From Adiantum capillus-veneris (Eukaryota > Streptophyta > Polypodiopsida > Polypodiales > Pteridaceae): a stretch of DNA of 64,000 nt. Position 1 is the stretch's first letter, and each line of letters opens with the position of its first letter. Under the pieces are notes generated by a model that searched no databases, had not been told where the DNA came from, and worked only from the letters and a program-made list of their open reading frames with translations. The DNA lies in the NCBI GenBank assembly GCA_014529385.2, contig CM043970.1, forward strand, positions 61,929,996 to 61,993,995, written 5' to 3'. This document shows positions 15,843 through 27,800 of the stretch, in pieces. The position numbers were made by a program, and so were the translations under genes.

Positions 15843-18800
15843 CTCGAGAGAGTGAGAGGGAGAGGGAGAGATTTGAGAGAGTGGGAGGGAGAGGAAGAGA
15901 GCTTGAAGGCTTAAAGCCTTGAGCCTTGAGAGAGTAAGTCTTGAGAGGGAGAGATCTTGAGAGTGTGAGAGGGAGAGAGCTTGAGCCTTGAGGATTAGCT
16001 TGTGGAGAGAAAGGGGGAGGGGGGTGCATTTTATGAGTCCTTGAGGCCTTGCACACTTCAAAAAGAAGCCCAAACATTTACTTCAATTTTTTCAATTTTT
16101 GCCAAATTTGTTTGTAGCCGTTGCTGTTCCAGGGGCATTCCGGAACGTTTTGGGGGCGTTCGGAACGTTCCGGAACGGCCGTTCCGGTTTGCACTGGCCA
16201 CCCGGAACGTCAAACGTTTCGGGACGTTTCGGAACGTTTGGGAAGGGAACTGCCCCCCCGGAACGCCGGAACGGGGGCTAGGGGGCGTTCCCCGGTAACT
16301 ATGGTATCAGCAAAGAAGTACACCACAATGTGCCTACATCCTGCTAAGTCTGGGGGTGTCACCGCAAACTTGGCCAATGGCCACAAAGTCTGCAGCATAT
16401 CTGTAACTCCAAGTTCTCCAATGTGATGAGAGAACTCTAGGACCTGTGTATTCAACCATCCCAACACTGAGTCGAGGGACCACTCTGTCTCGGCTCTACC
16501 ACAAAGGGAGAAGGAGAAACCAACTGCCGAGTCCAAAGCCTCTGTCCCCCTAGCGGCAAGGAACAAAGCATGGACCCTGAAGCAGGCTGCCTCATGGTCT
16601 GTTGCAGAATCGCCGAGAAAACGAGTGAACCCGTAGTCGAAGAAGTCCCAGCGGCGTCGAATGTCAATGCTCGTCAGACCCCGAGGGATAGCTGCAAGGG
16701 AAGATGTCTGAATCTGCAAGGGGGGCCGTAAGAAGGGCTGACCCTCTCTCGCTAGGCGACTCGTGGCAAAGGCACTGCCAAGAGATCTCCTAGCCGCCGA
16801 AGAAGGACCAGTCTCCTGAGTCGACTGTGGAACTGGAGCACGAGGGGGGGGAGAAGGAGCTAGGGGGAGCGAAGGAGAAGAGGGGCAGGATGGGGCGACA
16901 GAGGTAGAGGGGCGAGGTGGAGAGGCGACGGGAGCAGAAGGCGAGGGGGAGGATGAGGAAGAAGGGGGGAACTCTGGGGGGGGAGAGGCTGCCGAGGGTG
17001 AGGCGGAGGTGGGGGCTGGCACAGGGATCTCCTCATGCTCAAGAGGACCAAAGCGGTTCCCCGTGGGAACCCACTGCTGCTGAGTAGGCACCTGAGGGCC
17101 ACTCTGAGTGCCAAGCTGACGCTGTGGCCCCTGGCGTCGTCGACCACGGGCCTGCTACCACCCCTCCTCCGCTGGAGCCCCAGCCTCGGAGGGTGGCTCT
17201 GCATGCGTGCGCTGTGCCGCTGACTGTGGCTACGGGCCAGCCCTGGCAGGCTGGGGTTGAGGCTGTGGTGCAAGTCGCGGCCTCCTCCGTGGACAGGCCT
17301 TCGCTAGATGGCCCATCTGTCGGCAAATGAAGCACTGGTTCGGGAGGCCCGAGATCTCCACACTCTGTCGAAACCAACCCCCACTCCCCCGAGGTAAAAG
17401 GATAACCTTCGGGAGTGTGTGGGTATCTCTGACCAAAACTCGAACTGAGGGAATGTCAGCCGCCTTGGCAGCTACTGATGCTGCCGTACGAGGTGTCTCT
17501 AGGACAGTCCCAATGGCGGAACCGATCCTGGAAAGAAGTGGTAAGTACTCCCTCCGTAAACCCGGAAAGCAGACTGAGATGGGGATGTCTGCCTCCTCTA
17601 CTAGAACATCCGAAGCTGGGTCAAAACCATGTCGCCACTATCGAAAGTGGGCACGTGATGCTCGGATGGCCAGTGGACTCATAGCTATGACCTTGGACGC
17701 CATCTCGGAGGACTCAAAATCGATCTGATAGTAACCCCGTCCGAGAATCTGGACATCCAAGATCTTGCCCACCTCTGCGAGAAGGCGGGCCTGGAAGAAG
17801 GTCTCGCAGCTCTCCTCTGCTAAGTCGGGTGCCAAGAATCTTGCAGATGACCAAGGTCGCCTGCAATCGCTCTACCTCTGCGTCAAGGCTCGCTTGCTCT
17901 GTCGGCGAGAGAGCAAGTCGAATGGTGGGCTCAGCGGAGTCGGGCGAGGGGGCTTCTGGCGAGTCCCTTTGTGGCGAAGCTGGAGCCTCCATTTGTGTCT
18001 ATTGTTGTGGCGTAAGAAGGGTGCTGCAATTGGGCGCGCCAAACACTGCTCCAAGGAATTGAAACAAGTGCCGAAAATGCCGAACTACAGGGAGTTGCCG
18101 AGGAGGAGGAACCAAACGAGCGGACGAACGGGCCGAGAAGGGGGGGGGGGGGGCAAGCGGGCAGGGCAGTGAAACAGGCGCAGGGGAGAGGGCAGCGGGC
18201 GGCGGTTGAGAGCGAGCGGACGGGCAGGGGCAGGGGCAGCGCGAGGGGGGCAGCGGGGACTGAGGGCAAGCGGGGGAGAGGGAGGCAGCCAGCGGGAAGA
18301 TTAGGCAGCGCTTGGGGGGGGGGGGGGGGGGGGGGGGGAGCAATGGCGCAGCGTGGACTACACAGCAGCAGCGAGCGCGCGTCCGAGAGTGTGTCTTGTT
18401 ACAGAACTTCATTCACTCCAAACACTGAAATTTGCCAGACGACCATGCGCGCATCCTTACTGGCTCACCTACCCTAAATGATGGTAGGGGAGCATGGTCA
18501 AGTGTGTTGTTACACTTTTGTGGACATTGGCATCAGCATGCAGTCTAGGGTAAGTAGCATGTATGTGTCCCATTTGTGCCGTCAGATTCAAGGAGTGTGC
18601 GATGTAGACTATAAAAGAGGACCCTCCCTCTCATTTTGCCCCATGCAAAGAGGACGCACGGTTACTAACTCAGTTACTGATATTATGATATGACGGATCT
18701 ATACAGACATGTAAGTCGAACAATCTAACAAAGGCGACAACACAGAATACCCTAGTGTTTTTGTTAGAGTTCGATCTTTTGTTTGGTGGTGGCTCTAGCA

Positions 18801-21800
18801 TCTCACAGGAGCAGCTTAGGGAGTGGGGACTGTTTTGTGGCTTTACCGGACCGTGTCTGTGGTAGACGTACCTTCTCCGACCCTATGATCTAGTATCTCA
18901 CAAGAGCAACTTAGGGAGTGGGGGTTGTTTTGTGGCTTCCCTGACCGTAATTGTGGTAGATGTACCTTCTCCGGCCGTACAATCCATGTATGTGCCCAAC
19001 CTAACCGGCTGGCATGAGGTGAGACCTCCTAGGGTGTCCCGCAGTCATAGTCTCAATTTTATGCAGTTTTCTCAATGAGTATTAGGCCAAGGAGTGGGGA
19101 TATTGGTCCCAGTTAGTGCATGGGTGTAGGAGACCAACCAAACAAGAGAGCGACTATGACAGTGGTCTTCGACACATACAAACTTAAGAGGCTTTATCAG
19201 TAGCAACTTTCAAAATGCTGTCTTGAATGGACAGGGAACTGGATACCAGGCTCTGCACCCAGTTTTTCCACCACCCACGGTATATCCTGGGTATTTCAGG
19301 GGTGGATCAGTGTTCCAAAGTATGGCTGGTTATGCGCTTGGAAGTCAGCCGTACATGCCAAGAACAGTGTTCGGGGGTATGCAAGGCATCATGCCAAACC
19401 CAATGTATGGTAGTATCGACATGCAGCAGGGTTTTCACTGCAACCAGGGCCAGTTTGGGGTGCCACAAGGTCATTTTGGCATGGCTGGTTTTTCTGGACA
19501 ACAGCTAGATATCGCACCTCTGAGGCAAAATGTCAATGGCCCAGATGTGCCGATCATGCCTACTAAGGTGCCCATGTTGCAAACCATTCCTTATGACAAC
19601 TTGGGGGCACTAGAGAAGCCGAAGGCTTACAAAGAAGGTGGTACAGCTGTAAAGTTCAATACCTTCAGTGGTTTCGAGGATAAGACAAAGGCTCTTACCT
19701 TCCTCCAGTAGTTTGATACAGCATATGCAGGAGGGAATTTTACAGAGGCCTCCAAAGTCAGGAAAGCTGCCACTTTCTTAAAGGACAATGCGCTCACATG
19801 GTGGACGACATTGTTAATGCAAAGGCAAGCACCCGCCACTTGGGTTTACTTCAAGCAAATGTTTGCATCTGCTTGGCTGTCAAATGAATTTGAAGCTGAC
19901 GTCATGACAGATTGGCACCAGATTACTTCAGCTTCATGCAAGAGCTTGCTGGAGTACAATAGGAGGTTTTGTAAAGCGTTACTCTCAGTGACCTTCTACA
20001 GATTTGTGCCATTGACAGAGCAGATAGAGAAGTACTGTTGTGGGCTGCCTAAAGGGCTTCGCAATTACTGTACAAAGAACAGAGTGGCTACCCTCACTCA
20101 GCTTATGGAAGTTGCGAACACTGGTCTTGCCTTGTTGAAAGGAGAGGACGGTGGATTTCCGAGCAACGACAAAGGAGAGCAGCAAAAGAAAAATTCAGCG
20201 AAAAAGCCCTTTGTGAAAACGGCTCCTGATGCGTCACAGGGGTCAAAAAAGGCCACCAAAGACAAGGATTCAGCCGGGACTTCTGGAGCGCAGGCAAAGA
20301 AACAGAAAAGGAAGCCTTTTGTGCGCAAGTCGCTCGAGGAAAAGAAGGTCCTAATGGCTGAGAACAAATGCTTTATATGCGAGCAGCCTGGTCACTTTGC
20401 TATCAATTGTCCACCAAGAAAAAGACCAGCTGACTCAGAGGATAAAGAAGACCAGAGAGGCAAGAAGCCTAAACCCACGGCAGGTTTAGTGCCAGACATG
20501 GTGGGTGACAGGCCCAGCACAAATGCCAGTGAGTTATGCAGGGCATGGGGTAAAGTTAGGGATCAGACGGCACTCATCTTCTTTGATCCAGGTGCCAAAG
20601 CCAACTTTATCTCACTAGAGTTAGCTATGAAGCTGGGCATCAGAGCTGAAGAGATGGGGTACACAGCAGAGGTAGGGTTGGCATGTCCTGGCCACTCGGA
20701 GTGTGTTACTCCCATCATTGGAAAGCTGCGTCTGCATATCCAGTCATATGTGGACACAGAAGAGTTCTACATCATGCCGTTGAAAGGATGTAACGCCTTG
20801 TTGGGGATCCCGTGGATGTTCCAAGTGCATGGAGTCTTGGATGCCTACAACAAAAAGATCACTGTACAGCATAGGGGCAAAACTCACATCTTGGATGTAA
20901 GGCTTAAAGGAGAGTCAGTCCCTATTGTATCTGCTTCTGCTATCACTTCTGCAATAAAGAATCATCTTTTTGTGTACTTGATTTTTGCACGTGATGTCTC
21001 AGATAGTGATCAGTCAAATTTATCTGTGTTAGATAAAGAAAGGTCAACATTTTTGCAAAAGTTTAGTGATTGTTTTTCTAATTCATTACTATCACAATTG
21101 CCACCAGAGAGACCTGAGGACCATCGGATAGATTTGGTGCCAAGGTGTAGCCCACCAAATAGACCTCCCTACAGGGTTAGTGCGGCGCAACAGAAAGAGA
21201 TTTTTGGCCAGGTTGAGGAGTTATTAGAGAAGGGGCTGATTCAGCCTAGTTCTTCACCCTTTTGCTCCCCAGTGCTCCTAGTGCAAAAGAAGGATGGCTC
21301 ATGGCGCATGTGTATTGATTACCGTGCGTTGAATAAGAATACCATCAAGAATAGGTTTCCTATTCCTAGAATTGATGATATTCTCGATCGTTTAGAGGGT
21401 GCTGCAATTTTCAGCAGGATAGACCTTAAGAGTGGGTACCATCAAATTCGTATAAGGCCAAAGGATGTGCACAAGACTGCGTTTAGAATGACATTTGGTC
21501 TTTATGAGTTTCTAGTGATGCCGTTTGGGCTAACAAATGCTCCTGCCACGTTCAACAGAATGATGGACTGGATTTTCCGCTCGCATCAACAATTTGTTGG
21601 GACGTTCTTCGATGACATGATAGTCTATTCGAAGAATGAAGAGAAGCATAGGCGTCACTTGACCATTGTGTTCGAAGAGCTACGCAGTCACAGGTTACTT
21701 GTCAATCCTAAGAAAAGTGAATTCTTCCTCGAAGAGATCCACTTTCTTGGCCACATAGTCTCAAAGGATGGTGTTAGAATGGATCCCACAAAGGTCGAAG

Positions 21801-24800
21801 CTATCAAGACATGGCCAGACTTGAAGACTGTGCACGATGTAGAAGCTTCTTGGGATTGTGTTCCTACTATAGAAGGTTTATCAGAAATTTTGCGGAGATA
21901 GCATCGCCTCTTCACGTTTTGCAAAAGAAAGAGGTCACTTTTAGATGGACCCAAAAAGAGATTTCAGCTTTTAGTCTCTTAAAGGAAAAGTTGACTTCAG
22001 ATCCAGTTATTGTTTTGCCAGATCTCAGGAAGTCATTTGTGGTCCAGTGTGACGCGTGTGGCAGTAGCATCAGAGCAGTGCTAATGCAAGATGGACGGGT
22101 AGTAGCTTATGAAAGCCGAATTTTGCAAGGGCCAGAGAGGACTATGCAAGTCTATGAGAAAGAGCTCTTGGTCGTGATTCATGCGCTTTCTAGCTGGAAG
22201 CACTACCTCTTAGGTGCTGATTTTGTTGTCCAAACAAATTATCAGACCTTGCGATACTTCTTGACACAGTCAAAGTTATCCGAAAAGCATATGCGATGGG
22301 CAAACATTCTTTCCATGTTCCACTTCCAGATTATGCACGTGGAAGGCAAGAAGAATGTTGTGGCTGATGCGTTATCAAGAAAGCCACAAAGTTCAGCTGT
22401 GTTAATTCCTTATCATCATGAGCTAGATGACATGAAGGAACAGTATACTGCTGATGAAGATTTTGCAAGGCTAGAACAGTTACAAGAGGGGCAACATCAC
22501 GAGCACTACCTCCTCAGAGATGGTTTTATGATGACGCATGGCAGACTTTGTATCACTAGGCCACTGCGACATAAGGTCATGGAAGAGAGTCATGTCCCAC
22601 CGTATGCAGGGCATCGTGGCATTGATGCAACAATTAAAGCGGTAGAGACATTCTTCTATTGGCCTACCTTGAGGAGAGATGTGGATGCCTTTGTGCGAGC
22701 ATGCATAGTTTGCCAAAAGGTCAAGTTTGACAGGCAAAAGGCACCAGGGTTGTTACAACCACTGCCGATTCCGGATAAGCCATGGGAAAGCATTGCCATG
22801 GACTTTATCTTTGATCTTCCAAGAACGCCAACAGGGAATGATGATATATGGACCATTATCTGCAGGTTCAGCAAGCAAGCCCATTTTATCCCTGTCAGGA
22901 AGAAGATAAAATCTGATCAAATGACACGCTTATTCATGTACAATGTGTTTAAGTACCATGGTATGCCACAATCGATTATCAGTGATCGTGATCCTCGCAT
23001 GACCAGTTTGTTCTGGAGAGGATTGTTTGAGAACATGGGCACTACGCTCAAGTTCTCGTCTTCATTTCATTCACAAACTGATGGACAATCAGAAGAGGCT
23101 AATTCTATTGTCTTAGATCTGCTGAAATGTTATGTGTCAGATAATAAGGGCAAGTGGGAACAGTATTTGCCTATGCTTGAGTATGCGTACAACAATACGG
23201 TCCATTCGTCCACATGCAAGGCATCTTTTGAGATTGTTGAAGGCGGCAAAAAGGTTCCTCCCATTTTGCATACAAAGAACAAGATCTTTGAGGCAGATCG
23301 ATATGTTGAGAACATGGATGAGATGTATAAGAAAATTAAAGTTGCCTTGGAGAAGACTCGGGCAAAGCAGAAAAAGGCTGCTGATCGTCACCGTCGTGAA
23401 TTGCTACTATCACCTGGTGATTGTGCTACTATCACCTGGTGATTGGGTTCTGTTAAGGTTCGAAAAGGCAAGGTTAAAGAAGATGAAGGGCAAGGAACGA
23501 CTATTTCCTAAGCTCAGCATGCGTTACTATGGGCCTTTTCAAGTGCTTGACAAGATCAGCGATGTGGCTTACAGGCTGAAATTGACTGATGCATTGAAGA
23601 TTCATAATGCGTTTCACGTGAGTCTTCTAAGACCCTTCGTGGGTGATGTGCCACAAGATATGCCAGATGAGGATCAACCAAAAGTTGAGGAACTTGATGA
23701 GATCCTGATACCTGAGCAAGTTTTGGCACATAAGGACAGAAAAGTTAAAGGACAGGTTGCAAGACACTATTTGGTGAAGTTCAAGAACTATCCGCCTATG
23801 TGTTGGGTTAAAGGCCTAAATAACCCCTTTTTGTACATTTTTATACTTTGTTCAGGTTCATATTGAACCTGGACACATTTTCTAAAGGTCACTTATAATA
23901 AAAGTGGAAAAACCCAAAACTCCCTTATTGAGTTTTCCCCAAAAACGTGAGCGCTCTCTCTTCTGCTAGCGCTTCCTCTCCTACTGGCCTTCGCCTCCCC
24001 TCTCTGCACACACACTGCACTTCCTCGCGTGCTCTTTCACTTGCACACACCGCCGCGCGCTCATCAACTGGTATCAGAGCCTCGATTAGGGTTTGCCCCA
24101 AACCTGCAAACGCTGAATTTCAGCCAACTTTCACGCGAGATTTTGCAATTTCGTCGCCAAAGGACTCGTCCCCGGACACTAGAGAGCTCCCGGCAACCCA
24201 AATTGACCCAAAACAAGCTGAAATTAGGTCAAAAACAGGAAATTACAAGTTATGACAACAAAATACAGGCTTTGCAAATGATGTATTAAGGAGTGGGAAT
24301 ACTTTTGCTAAGTCCCCGCTATACGAAAACCCTGAAATTGCCGAAAAACAAGCCCTAAAATAGGTGTTTTAAGCAAATTTCAGATTTACGCAAGTTTTTG
24401 CAAGTGTTTTTATGGTGCGATTACATTGGGGAAAGTGCAAATTGATGCGATCTACGCACATTTGACAAATTTTGTCGATGTATGATCATTTGTGGCTCAA
24501 TTTCATGCAATTTTGATGCTACAAATTGGGGCTTTTGTACTTACATGCTTCTAAAGGCTGTGTATTATCCTTATGTATGTCTTCTGAGGCTAAAAACAAC
24601 TAAATTTGTTGTTTTCGAGCACAAATTCGCTCGCTGAAATTTCCTGCGCATAAATTTCAGAAATTGAATTTTGTGTCCAAATCGACCTATTTTGCCCCAA
24701 ATTGCTCTTGTGACCATTTGGAGCTGTAGTGCACATCTCTGTGAGGCTATACTCCGATTTTTGCGCATTTTGCCCAAAAATTCAGCATATTATCCCTCTT

Positions 24801-27800
24801 ATTTCGTGCAACTATGGCCTCATCTTCTTCGGATGTGAAGAACCTCTTCGAGATTAGGAGGTTCGATGGTACAGGTTTTGATCTTTGGAAAGACAGGATT
24901 CCTTGAATCCTATTTCTTAAGGATTGCGAAGGGGCACTTGAACAAGTGAAGCCACAGAATATGACAGATGAAACATGGGTTAGCATGAACAGGAAGGCCG
25001 TTACATACATTAAAATGGCCATGACCGATGAGACCGTCATTGATGTGAAAGGTCTCACGACTGCTTTTTATGTGTGGGAGAAGTTAAAGGAAATGTATGA
25101 AAATACAACGCCTGTCAACCAGGTACACTTGATGTGAAAACTTATTGGCATGCAACTAGATGAGTCCAAGAGCGCAGCAGAGCACTCGTCATTATTCGCA
25201 GGTACTTTGTCGGAGTTACAAGATTCTGGCTTGCCCCCTTTTGATGATAAGCTGAAAGCTATCTTCTTGCTTATGACCTTACCTAAGTCATGGGAAACTT
25301 TGGTGGTTTCGTTGTCCAATAACCCCAATTTGAACTTTGATGGTGTTAGGGGTTCTATCTTGAATGAAGAAATCAGGAGGAAAGCAAGTGGAGAGGGAGG
25401 CATCTCTGCCAACATGGTTAGAGGCAGGACAGAAAAGAAGAATGCTTGTGCACAAAGGAGTAAGAGTAAGAGTAAAGAAAGGGGAAATGCAAGCAAAGGC
25501 AAGGGTGATGTGACTTGCTATCAATGTGGCAGGAAAGGTCACAAGAAACCCGATTGCAGGTACTATAAAGTTGAGTTAGAAAGGAAAAAGAATGGTGGAG
25601 ACAAAAAGAAAGAGAAGAAGGAAGTCAAGGCAGATGCACAGGATAGCTCAAAGGACAAAGAGAAGGCCAATGTGGCTTCTAGTGTCGTGATTGAGGAGCT
25701 GTCAGATGTAGAGGACATCTTGTGTGCCACTTTGTCAGATGATGATGCTTATGACTTTGATGCCTCTCTAAACGTTCATTCACAGGACATGCAGATCACC
25801 AAGAGTGGTCTTATTGATGCTTTGTTGACTGTCAATGATGCATTGTCCCAGACTTGGATTGTTGATTCCGGTGCTTCATTTCATGTGACTCCTATCAAGG
25901 AGTGTTTCTCTACTTTTGATGCGGGCAAGCGTGGCCATGTATACCTTGGAAACAATCATGCATGTTCCATTGAGGGTATTGGCACTGTGCATCTCTCCAT
26001 AGATGGCACAAATGAGCTTGTCGTGCATGATGTTCGATATGTGCCGGGAATCAAGAAGAGTCTGCTTTCTGTTGGTCAGATGGATATGCATGGTTACAGC
26101 ATCTTGTTTGAGAGAGGGTCATGGAAAATGACTAAAGGCTCAAGGTTGATTGTAGAGGGCACAAAGAAAGGGACACTTTACTGCATGCATGGAAAGGCCG
26201 TGTTGGGCAAGTTTATTGCATTGGCTGAAATTAACTCTCACATGGAGTTGTGGCACAAGAGGTTTGGCCATATCAGCCAAAAGTGCCTTTCTAAGCTTTG
26301 TACTTTGAACAAGCTTGATGCTAAAGGCACAAAGCTTGACTTTTGTAATGAATGTCAATATGGCAAGCAAGTAAAGCATTCTTATTACTCTGGTGTCTCT
26401 CGTAAATCTTGTGTGCCTGATCTTGTATATTCTGATGTATGTAGCATGCCTACTAAATCTATGGGTGGTGCATGTTATTTTGTCTCCTTTGTTGATGATC
26501 ATTCTAAGAAAATTTGGGTTTATTTGCTTAAGTCTAAGGATGAAGCCTCTGATGCGTTTAAGAGATTTCATGCATTTGTGACCACCCAAACAGGTAGAAA
26601 GCTAAAATGCTTGCGTACAGACAATGGGGGGGAGTCCACAAGTGCTGAATTTAACAAGTTTTGTGAAAATTTGGGCATTAAGAGGAAGCTTACTGTGCCA
26701 TACAATCCCTCTTCTAATGGTGTGGCTTAAAGATTCAATAGGACACTTTGTGAGAGGGTGAGATGCATGTTGTCCACAGCTAATCTCTCTCATGGATTTT
26801 GGGGAGAAGCTTTGAAAACTGCAGTGCATATATGCAATCGATCCCCTCACATGTCTTTGAAAGGTGACATCCCTGAAGAGGTTTGGTCTGGCAAGCCTGC
26901 TTCATATGATCACTTACGCATTTTTGGTTGCGAAGCTTTTGTGCATGTTAGACCTGAGTTGAGGAGTAAACTAGATGCAAAGTCCATTAAAGGTCTCTTC
27001 ATGGGATATGGTGAAGAAGGCGAAATGGGTTACAGGATTTGGTTACCTCAGCTCAAAAGGGTTGTACGCAACCGGGATGTTGTTTTTAATGAGGCAAGGT
27101 TGCTTCAAAACAATTGTGCCTCAAAGCATGACCATAAAAGGGTGAACTTTCAGCATGACCAGCCACCTGTTAGGCCTATTTTTGACCCTCAGGATGCACC
27201 ACAAATGGCTGAAAATGTAGATGATCCAGTGGTGTTTGAGCCAAATGATGTTGGACAGTAAATTGAGGCTCCTGAAGGGCATTTGCAGCCAAGAAACAAT
27301 GCTGAAAATGGTATACCGCAGCCCATTGTTGATGATTTTGTCGTGCCACCTGATGTAAACCCATTGCCGGATAATGTGGATCATTGGGTGAGGCGGTCTA
27401 CTCGTCAAAGACGGCCTGTGAGTCGATATGACCCCTTTTTGCATTACATTATGTTGACAGATGAGGGAGGGCCTCTTACGTATAAAGAGGCCTGTTGTGA
27501 AGATGACCAGTTTGCGTGTATTGTTTGCCATTGTTCCTGCTCTTGATTTGGAAATGGACCAAATGGATGTACATACCGCTTTCTTGCATGGTGATGTGGA
27601 AGAAGAGCTTTACATGAAGCAACCCGAGGATTTTGTTATCCCTGGCAAGGAACATTTGGTATGTATGCTCAATAGAAGCTTGTATGGGCTGAAACAATCA
27701 TGTAGACAGTGGTACAAGAAGTTTGATCGCTTCATGCTTAAACATGGTTACAAAAGAAGCCATGCAGACCATTGTTTGTATACCAAACGTGATGAGGATG

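Larger units (their letters stand above)
10865..18443 (-). mobile_element. LINE-1: L1-type non-LTR retrotransposon, near full length, decayed
   Basis: The element lies on the minus strand. It ends in a poly(A) tail (T run 10865-10874) and is framed by a 13-15 bp target-site duplication. It has a GC-rich 5' leader (about 17993-18443), ORF1 (17992 to 15352) and ORF2 (from 15355). The span includes a 727-bp hAT-like insertion, so the LINE itself is about 6.85 kb. Several nonsense codons and at least one frameshift in ORF2 make it defective. Its coding region is much more GC-rich than the surrounding intron. Confidence 0.9.

Noticed and set aside
18457-19225. Possible 5' LTR of gypsy-1
   Set aside because: It shows no similarity to the gypsy-2 LTR or to the gypsy-1 3' LTR remnant, and has no PBS before gag.
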